Of a stretch of DNA of 64,000 bases, positions 19,040-29,568 are shown piece after piece. Every line of letters starts with the position of its first letter. Positions within the stretch are counted from its first letter, which is position 1. The position numbers were made by a program, and so were the translations under genes. The notes beneath the pieces are model-generated. The model had not been told where the DNA came from. It did no database searches and was given only the letters and a program-made list of their open reading frames with translations. The DNA comes from Ancylobacter lacus (GTDB lineage: Bacteria > Pseudomonadota > Alphaproteobacteria > Rhizobiales > Xanthobacteraceae): NCBI RefSeq assembly GCF_018390635.1, contig NZ_JAHBGE010000064.1, positions 62,001 through 126,000 on the forward strand, written 5' to 3'.

Positions 19040-21667
19040 CTACTCCGCCGCCCGCGGCGAAGCGCCGGGCGCGGTGCGTCGGTCGAGCGGGAATGTGCAG
19101 GTCACGATCGTGCCTCCGCCCGGCGCGGCGCCGATCGACACCAGCCCGCCATGCAGCTCCATCAGCGAGCGTACGATGGACAGGCCGAGGCCGACACCCC
19201 GCTGGCGGCTGCCGACGGTGCGGCTTTCGAAACGGTCGAACACCCGGCCGGCGAGATCGGGGGCGATGCCCGGGCCCTCGTCGCGGACCTGGAAGCGGAC
19301 CGCCGAAGCGGTGCGCTCGGCCGAGAGGGTGACGGTGCTGCCGTTGGGGGCGAAGCGGACGGCGTTGGACAGCAGGTTGTAGAGGATCTGCCGCACCCGG
19401 CGGCCATCGGCGAGGAAGCTGCCGGCGCGCTCGGCGACCTCGAGCACCAGCCGGAATTCGCCCTCGGCGACCCGGTCGCGCACGCCCTCGGCCGCCGCCT
19501 CCATGGTGGCGCGGATGTCGACCTCGCCGAGTTCCAGCGCCATGGTGCCGGCGTCGATGGTGGCGAGGTCGAGAATGTCGTTGATGATGGCGAGCAGCGC
19601 CGCGCTCGACTCGGTGATGTGGCTGACATAGGCGCGCTGCTTGGCCGTCAGCGGTCCGGTGGCGTCCTCGTCGAGAAGCTGGGCGAAGCCGATGATGGTC
19701 GTGAGCGGCGAGCGCAGCTCGTAGGAGACATGGCCGACGAAGGTGCTCTTGAGGTAGTCGGCGGCTTCCAGCGCTTCGTTCCGCTCCACCAGCGCGCGCT
19801 CCACCTTCACGCTGTCGGTCACGTCGCGGAAGGTGATGAGGGTGCCGCCGTCCGGCAGCGGCTGGGTGGAGCCGTGCAGCACCGCGCCGTCGCGGCGCTC
19901 CATCCGCACGTCGAGCGGGGTGCGCTTCTCCATGGTGGTCACCGCCTCGCGCAGGCCGCGCCACAGTTCCGGCCGCAGCATCTCGGCGCCGCAGAGCTTC
20001 ATCACCCGGTCGATATGGGGACGGTCGGCCAGCGCGCTCGGCGGGAAGCGCCACAGCCGCAGGAAGGCGGGGTTGTGCAGGCCGAGCCGGCCGTCCGAGC
20101 CGAACACCGCAACCGCCTCGGCGAGGCCGTCCAGCGTCTCGGTCTGGAGACGGGAGAGGGCGGCGAAGCGGCTCTCCAGCGCGAGATGCTCGGTCACCTC
20201 GTCGCACAGATAGGTGACGCCGCCCTCGGGGTTGGGGGCGGTGACGACCCGCAGCGTGCGCCCGCCCGGCAGGTGCCAGGCGTGCTCGCGCGGCTCGATG
20301 GCGTGGTAGGCCTTGTGCAGTTCCTCGCGCCAGGCACGGAAGTCGGCCTGTTCGGGCAGGCGGCGGCTGGCGCGCAGCCGATCCAGCACCGCGCTGTCGC
20401 TCGGCCGGTCCTCGAGGAAGCCGGGGTCGAGGTCGAACAGCCGGGCATAGGCGGCGTTGTGGAACACCAGCCGGCGGTCGCCGCCGAAGATGGCGACGGC
20501 GGTGGAAAGCTGGTCCAGCGTGCGGCGGTGGGCGCTGATGACGTGGGCGAGGTCGGCCCGCACGGTTTCGACCTCGGTGGCGTCCAGTGTCAGCCCGGCG
20601 AAGCCTTCCCCCGTCGCCACCTCGACCAGATCGAGCACGCGGCGGGTGCCGGCGACCACCACCGGAAGACGGGCGCCGAAATGGCCGGCCTTGGCCTCGG
20701 CCTCGGCGGCGCTGCGCCGGCCGGCCTGGTCGAGCAGCGGCAGGTCGCGCTTCACCGCGTCGGCGGGGTCGGCGGCCTCCACCGCATGGGCATAGGCGGC
20801 ATTGGCCCAGACCAGCCGGCCCTGCGGGTCGCGCAGCCAGGCCGGGGTGGCGAGACGGCCGAGCAGCGCGCGCAGCATGGCGGCTTCGCCTTCCACCCGC
20901 TGCTGGGTCTCGCGGATGCGGGCGAGTTCCTGCCGGGCCCCGGTGACCTCCCGCAGCCGCAGCACGACCGCGCTGCCCACCGGGCGGCCCTCGGCCTCGA
21001 TGTGGCGGCCGTCATGGGTGACGAGCGCGAGGGAGAAGGAGACGCCGCGGCGGCGCAGCATCTCCACCGCCTTCTCCACCGCGGCCGCCGAGGTCGGCCC
21101 GAGCCAGGCGCCGAAGGCGAGCAGCCGTCGCGGGGCGGAGAAGCCGGTGAAGGCGGTGCCGTTACCGAGGATTTCGGGCTCGGCCGCGGGATCGCGCCAC
21201 ACCACGATCACCTGCGGCTCGGCCAGCATCAGGGCGCGGCTTTCCTCGAGCTGGGCCTCCAGCCGGGAAATCTCCGCCATCGCCTCGCTGTCGCGGCGGG
21301 CGCTGGCGGCGCGGTAGCGCACATGGACGATGGCGGTGGTGGTGGCGAAGGCGATGAGGCCGACCAGCAGCGCGACGCCGGTGATATCGCCGCGGTCGAG
21401 CTGGCCGAGCGCCAGGGCGGCCTCGGCGAGCGGTCCGGCGGCCGCCGGGCCCGCCCCAACGCCAAGAGCGGCGGCGACGGCGCCGCCGGCGAGGACCGTG
21501 CGGCGGAAGAAGGAGGCGGTCCGCGCCGGAGGGCTGTCGTGGCCGCTGCGGTTCTGAGAGAGGTTGTCCGGGGACGGGCCGGCGAGCGGGGCCGCGAGCG
21601 GCGACCGCCACCCGCGCCGTGCCCGGAGCGCTGCAAACCGCGCGTCCAACCCGGCCGCTCGCTCCAT
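19040..21667 (-). CDS. divL: DivL-like PAS sensor kinase with Tyr at the H-box
   Basis: An 875-residue membrane-associated protein: a basic N-terminus, hydrophobic segments in about residues 55-110, several PAS domains, then a DHp/CA histidine-kinase core. The H-box reads HVSYELRSPLTTIIGF, so the usual phospho-accepting histidine is replaced by Tyr649 (codon at 19721-19723). The N-box (LYNLLSNAVRFAP), DEGPGIAPD and GVGLGLSIVRSL motifs are intact. A tyrosine here is the hallmark of DivL, the pseudokinase-like regulator of CckA-CtrA signalling in Caulobacter and relatives. It lies three bases upstream of tsaE-amgK in the same orientation. The start at 21667 is chosen from the protein layout; an earlier in-frame start exists at 21742. 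Confidence 0.8.
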   Translation of the reverse strand: MERAAGLDARFAALRARRGWRSPLAAPLAGPSPDNLSQNRSGHDSPPARTASFFRRTVLAGGAVAAALGVGAGPAAAGPLAEAALALGQLDRGDITGVALLVGLIAFATTTAIVHVRYRAASARRDSEAMAEISRLEAQLEESRALMLAEPQVIVVWRDPAAEPEILGNGTAFTGFSAPRRLLAFGAWLGPTSAAAVEKAVEMLRRRGVSFSLALVTHDGRHIEAEGRPVGSAVVLRLREVTGARQELARIRETQQRVEGEAAMLRALLGRLATPAWLRDPQGRLVWANAAYAHAVEAADPADAVKRDLPLLDQAGRRSAAEAEAKAGHFGARLPVVVAGTRRVLDLVEVATGEGFAGLTLDATEVETVRADLAHVISAHRRTLDQLSTAVAIFGGDRRLVFHNAAYARLFDLDPGFLEDRPSDSAVLDRLRASRRLPEQADFRAWREELHKAYHAIEPREHAWHLPGGRTLRVVTAPNPEGGVTYLCDEVTEHLALESRFAALSRLQTETLDGLAEAVAVFGSDGRLGLHNPAFLRLWRFPPSALADRPHIDRVMKLCGAEMLRPELWRGLREAVTTMEKRTPLDVRMERRDGAVLHGSTQPLPDGGTLITFRDVTDSVKVERALVERNEALEAADYLKSTFVGHVSYELRSPLTTIIGFAQLLDEDATGPLTAKQRAYVSHITESSAALLAIINDILDLATIDAGTMALELGEVDIRATMEAAAEGVRDRVAEGEFRLVLEVAERAGSFLADGRRVRQILYNLLSNAVRFAPNGSTVTLSAERTASAVRFQVRDEGPGIAPDLAGRVFDRFESRTVGSRQRGVGLGLSIVRSLMELHGGLVSIGAAPGGGTIVTCTFPLDRRTAPGASPRAAE

Positions 21668-21782
21668 ATCCCCGTCGTCCCCCTGCCGTTTCCCATGCCC
21701 GACGGCGCGGCGGGACGAAGTCCCGCGCGCCGCGCGAATCACGTCGACTTTATCGAAGGGGGACTCCCGCTAGAAGGGCCGA

Positions 21783-22766
<984 letters not shown>

Positions 22767-22896
22767 TGGGACGTCTCCGACGGATTCCCGAGGGGTGATG
22801 GTTCGGCTCACCGGGAAACTGGCGTTCCCCCGGTTGATCGGCAAGGGGCCTACCATATCCACGTCGCGGGGTCGAGAAAGGAAATTAAGAACAGTT

Positions 22897-23340
22897 TCAG
22901 ATGGTGAAATCTATGCCGTCGGGCAGGCTGCGCCGGCCATCGGCCTGCCCGGCCTTGCGGCAGAGCTCCTCGACGGTCACCGCTTCCAGCGCGGCGTCGA
23001 AGGTGCGTTCGGCCTCGGCGACGGCGGGCTGAACCACGTCGCGCACGATCGGCGGGAAGTTGTCGAGAGCCTCCTCCGCCTCGGCTTCCACCACCCGCAC
23101 CACTTCGGCGACCGTGATGCGCCGGCGCTCGCGGGCGAGCTCATAGCCGCCGCGCGGGCCGCGCACGCCTTTCAGCACGCCGGCATGCACCAGCGCCTGC
23201 AGCACCGGCTCCAGGTGGCGGGGCGGGAGATCGTGGCGGGCGGCGAGCGCCTTGGCGGCCACCGGCGTGCCCCGCGCATGCAGCGCGACGTCCACAACGG
23301 CGGCGATGGCGAGCAGACTCTTGTCGGACAAGCGGGGCAT
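22897..23340 (-). CDS. Rrf2-family transcriptional regulator
   Basis: A 147-residue winged-helix regulator. The N-terminus [21 protein letters not shown] with [41 protein letters not shown] is the Rrf2 helix-turn-helix and wing. Only one cysteine is present (EELCRKAG), so the three-cysteine cluster-binding pattern of IscR, NsrR and RirA is absent. That makes it more like CymR, which senses cysteine-pathway status through CysK. Its position immediately upstream of cysK supports this, as inference. The start lies nine bases after the dut stop, so it is likely co-transcribed with dut. Confidence 0.85.
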   Translation of the reverse strand: MPRLSDKSLLAIAAVVDVALHARGTPVAAKALAARHDLPPRHLEPVLQALVHAGVLKGVRGPRGGYELARERRRITVAEVVRVVEAEAEEALDNFPPIVRDVVQPAVAEAERTFDAALEAVTVEELCRKAGQADGRRSLPDGIDFTI

Positions 23341-23349
23341 GCGCCTTGG

Positions 23350-23823
23350 CTACCGCGATCCGGCGCCGCCGTCGAGCCCTGTCGAGCCAAAACCACCGCT
23401 GCCGCGCGTTGTTTCTTCCAAATCACTGCGTTCCACGAGGTGAACCCGTGTCACCGGCGCCACGACGAGCTGGGCGATGCGGTGGCCGCGCTCCAGCGTC
23501 ACCGCTTCGGCGCCGAGATTGATGAGGATGACCTTCACCTCGCCGCGGTAATCGGCGTCCACCGTGCCCGGGCTGTTCAGCACGGTGAGCCCCTGCTTGA
23601 GGGCGAGGCCCGAGCGCGGGCGCACCTGCGCCTCGTAGCCCTCCGGCAGGGCCAGGGCGAGGCCGGTCGGCACCGCCGCGCGGGCGAGCGGGGCCAGCGT
23701 GAGCGGCGCGTCGCCGGGCAGGGCGGCGAGCAGGTCGAGCCCCGCCGCCCCGGCGGTGGCATAGGCGGGCAGCGGCAGGTCGGCGCCGTGGGGCAGGCGC
23801 ATCACCGGTACGTCGAGGCTCAC
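23350..23823 (-). CDS. dut: dUTP diphosphatase
   Basis: A 157-residue trimeric dUTPase that removes dUTP and supplies dUMP for thymidylate synthesis. The conserved motifs are in order: [45 protein letters not shown] and the C-terminal glycine-rich motif [10 protein letters not shown] that closes over the active site. The start overlaps the coaBC stop by four bases (ATGA). Coupling of coaBC and dut is widespread in proteobacteria. Confidence 0.97.
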   Translation of the reverse strand: MSLDVPVMRLPHGADLPLPAYATAGAAGLDLLAALPGDAPLTLAPLARAAVPTGLALALPEGYEAQVRPRSGLALKQGLTVLNSPGTVDADYRGEVKVILINLGAEAVTLERGHRIAQLVVAPVTRVHLVERSDLEETTRGSGGFGSTGLDGGAGSR

Positions 23824-25079
23824 GGGGCGGGCTCCGGGGCTGGGTGGGGAAGGTCGCCGAGCGCCGCGGCGACCCGGCCGGCCAGCCGGCCCGCCACCTC
23901 CGCCTTGGAAGCGAGCGGCCAGTGCTCGACGCTGTCGCCGGCGATGAGATGCACGGCGTTGCTGTCGCCGCCCATCACCCCGCCCGCGACCTCGCCGGTC
24001 TGGGAGACGTCGTTGGCGACGATCCAGTCGCAGCCCTTGCGGGCGCGCTTGGCCTGGGCATAGGCGATGACGTTCTCGGTCTCCGCGGCAAAACCGACCA
24101 CCAGCGCCGGGCGCCGGCCGGCCGGCAGCCGGGCGATGGTGGCGAGGATGTCCGGGTTCTCGACCAGAACCAGCGCCGGGGCGCCGCTGCCGTCCTTCTT
24201 CATCTTCTGCCCGGCGGTGCCGGCACTGCGCCAGTCCGCCACGGCGGCGGCGAAGATGGCGGCGTCGGCGGGCAGCGCGGCCTCGACGGCGGCCAGCATC
24301 TCGCGCGCGGTCTCCACCCGCTGCACCGTCACCCCGGCCGGATCGGGCAGCGTCACCGGGCCGCTCACCAGCGTCACCCGGGCGCCGAGGCCGGCAAGGG
24401 CGGCGGCGATGGCGTGGCCCTGCTTGCCGGAGGAGCGGTTGGCGATGTAGCGCACCGGGTCGATCGGCTCATGGGTCGGGCCGGAGGTGACGAGCAGGTG
24501 CCGTCCCGCCAGCGGCCCGGCCGCGCCCGTCTGGCCGCCGAGGCGCCGGGCCGCCGCCTCGGCGATCTCCACGGGTTCGGCCATGCGGCCCGGGCCGTTC
24601 TCTCCGCGCTCCGCCATCGCCCCGGCATTGGGCCCGACAAAGGTGACACCGTCGGCGGCGAGCGTCGCGACATTGCGGCGGGTGGCGGGGTGCGACCACA
24701 TGCGCGGGTTCATCGCCGGGGCGGCGAGCACGGGCACGTCCGCCGCCAGCAGCACGGCGCTGGCGAGATCGTCGGCAAGGCCGTGCGCCATCTTGGCGAG
24801 CAGGTCCGCGGTGGCGGGGGCGACCACGATGAGATCGGCCTCGCGCGCCAGCCGGATATGGCCGATGTCCTGCTCGGCCTCGCGGTCGAACAGGTCGGTG
24901 TGGACCGGGCCATGGGCCAGCGCCCCGGCGGCGAGCGGGGTGACGAAGTGCTGGGCGGCGGCCGTCATCACCACCCGCAGCGTCGCGCCCCGCTCCTTGA
25001 GGCGGCGGATGAGGTCGAGGCTCTTATAGGCGGCGATGCCGCCGCCGATGATGAGCAGGATGCGCGTGCCGGCGAGCAT
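23820..25079 (-). CDS. coaBC: Bifunctional phosphopantothenoylcysteine decarboxylase/synthetase
   Basis: A 419-residue coenzyme A biosynthesis enzyme. The N-terminal CoaC part is an FMN-dependent decarboxylase with [16 protein letters not shown] and PAMNPRMW. The C-terminal CoaB part is the synthetase with [28 protein letters not shown] and a later [11 protein letters not shown] region. Together they convert 4'-phosphopantothenate and cysteine to 4'-phosphopantetheine. Length and domain order are standard. It sits in a ubiE-ubiB-coaBC-dut series on the minus strand, 63 bases downstream of ubiB. Confidence 0.96.
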   Translation of the reverse strand: MLAGTRILLIIGGGIAAYKSLDLIRRLKERGATLRVVMTAAAQHFVTPLAAGALAHGPVHTDLFDREAEQDIGHIRLAREADLIVVAPATADLLAKMAHGLADDLASAVLLAADVPVLAAPAMNPRMWSHPATRRNVATLAADGVTFVGPNAGAMAERGENGPGRMAEPVEIAEAAARRLGGQTGAAGPLAGRHLLVTSGPTHEPIDPVRYIANRSSGKQGHAIAAALAGLGARVTLVSGPVTLPDPAGVTVQRVETAREMLAAVEAALPADAAIFAAAVADWRSAGTAGQKMKKDGSGAPALVLVENPDILATIARLPAGRRPALVVGFAAETENVIAYAQAKRARKGCDWIVANDVSQTGEVAGGVMGGDSNAVHLIAGDSVEHWPLASKAEVAGRLAGRVAAALGDLPHPAPEPAP

Positions 25080-25142
25080 GTGGAGGTCCCCGCGATGGTC
25101 GGCGTCAGTCGAAAGGCGGCCCGCGCCCGGCGGGCTCCGGCG

Positions 25143-26711
25143 TCAGTGGAACAGGTTCCAGGCCAGCAGCGCGGCGATGACCCACAGCGCCGCCGTGCCC
25201 CAGCGGTTGCCGCGGCCCTCGGCCCGGCCGATCGCTTCCACCGACTCCGGCGCGAGGGCAAGACCGTCGCGGGTGGCGGCGTCGAGCTGGGCGGCGATGC
25301 GCTGGCCATGGTCGATCAGCGCCGGCAGCGTCTGCAGGCTGCGCCCCAGCGCCGAGAGGCTGCCGGCAACGTCCTCCAGCCGCCCCGCCGGGCCGAGATT
25401 GCGCTCGATCCAGCTCCGCACCACGGGTTCGGAGGTCTTCCACATGTCGAGCTGGGGGTCGAGCGAACGGGCGACGCCCTCCACCACCACCATGGTCTTC
25501 TGCAGCAGCAGCAGCTCGGGCCGGGTCTTCATGTCGAACAGCGCGGTCACCTCGAACAGCAGCGTCAGCAGCTTCGCCATCGAGATCTGGTCGGCGCGGC
25601 GGGAATGGATCGGCTCGCCGATGGCGCGGATGGCCTGGGCGAAATCGTCCACCGAATGGTGCGGCGGCACATAGCCGGCTTCGAAATGCACCTCGGCGGT
25701 GCGCCGCCAGTCGCGGGTGATGAAGCCGAACAGGATTTCGGCGAGGAAGCGCCGCTCCTTCTGGTCGAGCCGGCCCATGATGCCGCAATCCACCGCCACC
25801 AGCCGGCCCTCGCGGTCGACGAAGAGATTGCCCGGGTGCATGTCGGCGTGGAAGAAGCCGTCGCGCAGGGCGTGGCGGAGGAAGGACTGCATGACCACGC
25901 GGCCCAGCGCCGGCAGGTCGTGCCCCGCCGCGCGCAGCCCGGCGATGTCGTTCAGCTTGATGCCGTCGATCCACTCGGTGGTCAGTACCTCGCGGCCGGT
26001 GCGGTCCCAGTCGACCGCGGGCACCCGGAAATCCTCTTCCGCCGCGGTGTTCTGGGCGAGTTCGGACAGCGCGGCCGCCTCCAGCCGCAGGTCCATCTCC
26101 ATGGAGACCGAGCGGGCCAGCGTGTCGACGATCGCCACCAGCCGCAGCCGCCGCCCCTCCGGCGAGAGCTGCTCGCCAAGCCGGGCGGCGCGGTAGAACG
26201 AGCCGAGATCGGTGCGGAAGCGGCGCTGCACATCGGGGCGCAGCACCTTCACCGCCACATGGCGGCGGCTGCCGTCGGCGTCCACGACCTCGCCCCGGTG
26301 CACCTGGGCGATCGAGGCGGCGGCGATGGCCGGGCCGAGCCCGGCATAGACCTCTCCCGCCGGGCGGTCGAAATTGCGCAGGATGGTGGCGTCGGCGACC
26401 GCCTGGGGAAAGGGCGGCATCCGGTCCTGCAGCGTCTCCAGGTCCTTCGCCAGCTCCGGCCCCACCACGTCGGGGCGCGTGGCGAGGAACTGGCCGAGCT
26501 TCACATAGGACGGGCCGAGCCGGTTGAGCGCCGCCGACAGCCGGGCGGCGCCGCTGCCGCTGCCGCGCCGCTCGATCAGCCGGGCCAGAGCGAAGGCACC
26601 CGCCGCGCCGGGCGGCAGGCCCGCGGGGTCGAGCCGGGCCAGGACGCCCTCGCGGGCGAGGACATAGCCGGCCCGACCGAGCCGGAGCGCATCACCGAGT
26701 GCGGTTCCCAC
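25143..26711 (-). CDS. ubiB: Ubiquinone biosynthesis regulatory protein kinase UbiB
   Basis: A 522-residue ADCK/ABC1-family protein needed for ubiquinone synthesis. The invariant KxGQ motif is in LGPSYVKLGQFLATRPD. The kinase-like ATP site includes RHVAVKVLRPDV, HADMHPGNLFVDREG and AVDCGIMGRLDQKERR. A hydrophobic C-terminal segment (ALWVIAALLAWNLF) anchors it to the membrane. It follows ubiE by nine bases, so the two form an operon. Its exact biochemical role (ATPase or kinase helping assemble the Ubi complex) is from family knowledge. Confidence 0.95.
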   Translation of the reverse strand: MGTALGDALRLGRAGYVLAREGVLARLDPAGLPPGAAGAFALARLIERRGSGSGAARLSAALNRLGPSYVKLGQFLATRPDVVGPELAKDLETLQDRMPPFPQAVADATILRNFDRPAGEVYAGLGPAIAAASIAQVHRGEVVDADGSRRHVAVKVLRPDVQRRFRTDLGSFYRAARLGEQLSPEGRRLRLVAIVDTLARSVSMEMDLRLEAAALSELAQNTAAEEDFRVPAVDWDRTGREVLTTEWIDGIKLNDIAGLRAAGHDLPALGRVVMQSFLRHALRDGFFHADMHPGNLFVDREGRLVAVDCGIMGRLDQKERRFLAEILFGFITRDWRRTAEVHFEAGYVPPHHSVDDFAQAIRAIGEPIHSRRADQISMAKLLTLLFEVTALFDMKTRPELLLLQKTMVVVEGVARSLDPQLDMWKTSEPVVRSWIERNLGPAGRLEDVAGSLSALGRSLQTLPALIDHGQRIAAQLDAATRDGLALAPESVEAIGRAEGRGNRWGTAALWVIAALLAWNLFH

Positions 26712-26720
26712 GCCGCGGCC

Positions 26721-27494
26721 TCAGACCCGGACGCCGGAATGCAGGGCGACGATGCCCCCGGTGAGCGGCGTATAGGCCACCCGGCGGAAGCCGGCGGCCC
26801 GCATCAGCTCGGCAAATTCCTCCGGCGGGGGAAAGCGCCGGATCGATTCGACGAGGTAGCGGTAGGATTCGGCGTCGCCCGTCACCAGCTTGCCGAGTCC
26901 GGGGATCACCCGGAACGAATAGGCGTCGTAGATCGCGTCGAGCCCCGGCACGTCGACCCGGGAGAATTCCAGCACGAAGCAGCGCCCGCCGGGCTTCAGC
27001 ACCCGGTGCATATGGGCCAGCGCCCGGTCCATGCGCGGCACGTTGCGGATGCCGAAGGCGATGGTCACGGCGTCGAAGCTGCGGTCGGGGAAGGGCAGTT
27101 CCTCGGCATTGGCCTCGATGAAGGCGACGCGGCCGGCAAGCCCGCGCTTCTCCGCCCGCTCGCGGCCGACGCTCAGCATCTCGGCATTGATGTCGGCCAC
27201 GGTGGCGCGGGTGTTGGGTCCGCCGGCCTCCACGGTGCGGAACGACACGTCCCCGGTGCCGCCGGCGACGTCGAGCAGGGCGAAGGGCCGATCATTTTTC
27301 GGCGGGCGGAGCCTGGAGACCAGCGCCTCCTTCCAGAGCCGGTGCAGGCCCATGGACATGAGGTCGTTCATGACGTCGTAGCGGCGGGCGACGGAGTGGA
27401 ACACCTCGTCCACCATGGCCTGCTTCTCGCCGAGCGGAACGGTGCGGAAGCCGAAATGGGTGGCGTCCTCGGTCGTCCTCGCACTGTCCGCCAT
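26721..27494 (-). CDS. ubiE: Ubiquinone/menaquinone methyltransferase UbiE
   Basis: A 257-residue SAM-dependent C-methyltransferase of ubiquinone synthesis. The SAM-binding motif is [13 protein letters not shown], and the UbiE signatures [17 protein letters not shown] and [14 protein letters not shown] are both present. The ATG at 27494 is chosen because homologues begin shortly before [12 protein letters not shown]. It is the first gene of the minus-strand ubiE-ubiB-coaBC-dut set and is divergent from the DUF2076 gene. In many relatives mutM lies at this upstream position; it does not here. Confidence 0.95.
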   Translation of the reverse strand: MADSARTTEDATHFGFRTVPLGEKQAMVDEVFHSVARRYDVMNDLMSMGLHRLWKEALVSRLRPPKNDRPFALLDVAGGTGDVSFRTVEAGGPNTRATVADINAEMLSVGRERAEKRGLAGRVAFIEANAEELPFPDRSFDAVTIAFGIRNVPRMDRALAHMHRVLKPGGRCFVLEFSRVDVPGLDAIYDAYSFRVIPGLGKLVTGDAESYRYLVESIRRFPPPEEFAELMRAAGFRRVAYTPLTGGIVALHSGVRV

Positions 27495-27733
27495 GCCGTT
27501 TCTCCCCGCTGCGCCCGGAAGGGCGGTCGATGTGGCGCGGACCATAGCGGAGAGCCCGCCGCCGCGCCAATCCCGCCCGCGCATGGCTGCTGCCCCGGTG
27601 GATGGCTGGAGGCGCAGCGACGCTGCGGCAGCCGGCGTTCCGGCCGGTGTTACAGAAATTTCACGTGCCGCTGCCCTTTCCGTGCCTTGGGCGCGCCGTC
27701 ATATCGCTGACGGTCAACCTTAGGGAGGGGACG

Positions 27734-28618
27734 ATGAACACCGAGGAACGCGCGCTGATCGACGGCCTGTTCGACCGCATGGCGTCCGTGGCCGACGCGC
27801 CGCGCGACGCGGAGGCCGAGGACCTCATCAACCAGCGCGTCGCCCGCGCCCCGCACGCGCCCTATGCGCTCGCCCAGACCGTGCTGGTGCAGGAGCACGC
27901 GCTGCAGCAGGCCAGCGCCCGGATCGCGGAGCTGGAGCGCCAGCTGCGGGAGCGGCCGCAGGCGGAGAGCCGCCCGGCTTCCTTCCTCGGCGGGCTGCTC
28001 GGAGGTCGCGGCACGTCGGTGCCGAGCGCGGGCCAGCGTACCCTCGCCCCCGGCGGCGATCAGCCGGGCGCCGGCTTCGGCCCGCAGGGCGCTCCGCAGG
28101 GTGGCTATGGCCAGCAGCCTTACGGCCAGCAGGGCTATGGGCAGCAGGGTTACGGCGCGGCCGGCTATGCCCAGCCGGGCATGCAGGCGGCGCCCGCGCG
28201 CGGCTTCGGCGGCGGCATGGGTGGCGGCGGCTTCCTCTCCACCGCGCTGACCACGGCGGCCGGCGTCGCCGGCGGCGCGCTGCTTTATGACGGCATCCGC
28301 TCGATGATGGGCGGCGCGGGCAGCCCGTTTGGCGGCGGCGCCACCAATGTCACCGAGAACGTGACGGAAAACATCACCGAGAACGTCACCCAGGCGGCCA
28401 GCCCGTGGGGCGATGCGGGCAAGGACGCCGGCGGCGATGCCGCCCCGGACGCCGGCACCGACAGTACGGCGGGCCTTACCGACGGGCTTTGGCCGTTCGG
28501 CGGCTCGGATGCCGGGAGCGACCAGACCGGCTCGGATCAGGCCGGTGGCTTCGACACGGCGGGCTTGGACGACGGCGGCTTCGACGATTCCGGCTCGGAC
28601 GACAGCGGCTGGGCCTGA
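27734..28618 (+). CDS. DUF2076 family protein
   Basis: A 294-residue protein. The N-terminal ERALIDGLFDRMASV to AYALAQTVLVQEHAL-like segment and the following coiled coil (SARIAELERQLRE) identify DUF2076 (COG3416). A central low-complexity region is rich in Gly, Gln and Tyr (GYGQQPYGQQGYGQQGYG). A glycine-rich hydrophobic stretch (TTAAGVAGGALLYDGIRSM) resembles a membrane-associated segment. A striking Asn/Thr repeat NVTENVTENITENVTQ lies at residues 205-220, and the tail is Asp/Ser/Gly-rich and acidic. The family has no proven function. Start ATG at 27734 has an AGGGAGGGG ribosome binding site. Confidence 0.85.
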   Translation: MNTEERALIDGLFDRMASVADAPRDAEAEDLINQRVARAPHAPYALAQTVLVQEHALQQASARIAELERQLRERPQAESRPASFLGGLLGGRGTSVPSAGQRTLAPGGDQPGAGFGPQGAPQGGYGQQPYGQQGYGQQGYGAAGYAQPGMQAAPARGFGGGMGGGGFLSTALTTAAGVAGGALLYDGIRSMMGGAGSPFGGGATNVTENVTENITENVTQAASPWGDAGKDAGGDAAPDAGTDSTAGLTDGLWPFGGSDAGSDQTGSDQAGGFDTAGLDDGGFDDSGSDDSGWA

Positions 28619-28621
28619 GCC

Positions 28622-29560
28622 TCAGAGCACCCGCACCTTGGCGCCGATGACGACGCGGTCATACAGATCGATCACGTCGTCGTTGCGCATGCGGATGCAG
28701 CCGGAGGAGACGGCCCGGCCGATCGTCTCCGGCTCGTTCGAGCCGTGGATGCGGTAGAGCGTGTCGCCGAGATAGAGCGCGCGGGCGCCGAGCGGGTTGT
28801 CCGGCCCGCCTTCCATGAACATCGGCAGGTCGGGACGGCGCTCCAGCATCTCCTGGGGCGGCCGCCATTCCGGCCATTCCTTCTTGCGGGAGATGTATTC
28901 GGTGCCGCTCCAGGCGAAGCCCTCGCGGCCGACGCCGACGCCATAGCGCAGCGCCTTGCCCTCGCTGAGCACGAGGTAGAGGTAGCGCTTGGAGGTGTCG
29001 ACGATGATGGTGCCGGGGGCTTCTTGCGAGGGATACTTCACGACCTGCCGCGCCAGCCGGTCGATCGGCCGCGGCCCGGCCTTGCCGGTGGCCGGGGCCT
29101 CGGGTTCGGCGACAGACGAGGCGGCCGAGGCTGCGCCCACCGCCGCCGTCTCGATCTCGATCTCGGCCGGGGCGGGAGCATAGACCGGGCGGCGGGCCGT
29201 GGGGGCGGGCTTGGCCGCCGGCTCCGGCTCCGGCTGGGCCGAGGGTTCGAGCCCCGGCGGGTAGACATAGCCTCGGCCGGGCTGCCAGTAGGTGCGGGCG
29301 CTGTACTGCCAGGGCCGCTGGCTGGTCGCCGGGGAGGCTCCGGCGTTATAGCCATAGCCCGAGGTCTGCGCCCGCGCCGGGGCCGGCATGAGGGCAAGAG
29401 TGGCGAACAGGGTCATGACGAGGCCGGCGGCGAGCCGTGCGCGACCCGGGAGGTGGCGCCCGACGTCGCGGCCGGCCGCCCCGGCCGGCGCATCGCCGCT
29501 TCGTCTCCCGGCCGCCACCTCAGCGGCGCGGCGCCCTTTCCACAGTCCGACCCCGACCAT
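28622..29560 (-). CDS. L,D-transpeptidase (YkuD family)
   Basis: A 312-residue exported enzyme. The YkuD catalytic motif HGSNEPETIGRAVSSGCIRM carries the nucleophilic cysteine and histidine. It makes 3-3 peptidoglycan cross-links or attaches proteins to the wall, from family knowledge. An unusually long basic N-terminus of about 45 residues precedes the hydrophobic signal (LVMTLFATLALMP), and a Pro/Ala/Glu-rich linker precedes the catalytic domain. A GAGGTG ribosome binding site supports the start at 29560, while an ATG at 29416 would begin right at the signal. It is separated by eight bases from the upstream lipoprotein gene and converges on DUF2076. Confidence 0.9.
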   Translation of the reverse strand: MVGVGLWKGRRAAEVAAGRRSGDAPAGAAGRDVGRHLPGRARLAAGLVMTLFATLALMPAPARAQTSGYGYNAGASPATSQRPWQYSARTYWQPGRGYVYPPGLEPSAQPEPEPAAKPAPTARRPVYAPAPAEIEIETAAVGAASAASSVAEPEAPATGKAGPRPIDRLARQVVKYPSQEAPGTIIVDTSKRYLYLVLSEGKALRYGVGVGREGFAWSGTEYISRKKEWPEWRPPQEMLERRPDLPMFMEGGPDNPLGARALYLGDTLYRIHGSNEPETIGRAVSSGCIRMRNDDVIDLYDRVVIGAKVRVL

Positions 29561-29568
29561 CGGTCACC

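Noticed and set aside
23844-27710. Plus-strand open frame of about 1,290 codons opposite coaBC, ubiB and ubiE
   Set aside because: Same reasoning: it covers three clear housekeeping genes on the other strand and has no protein-like features.
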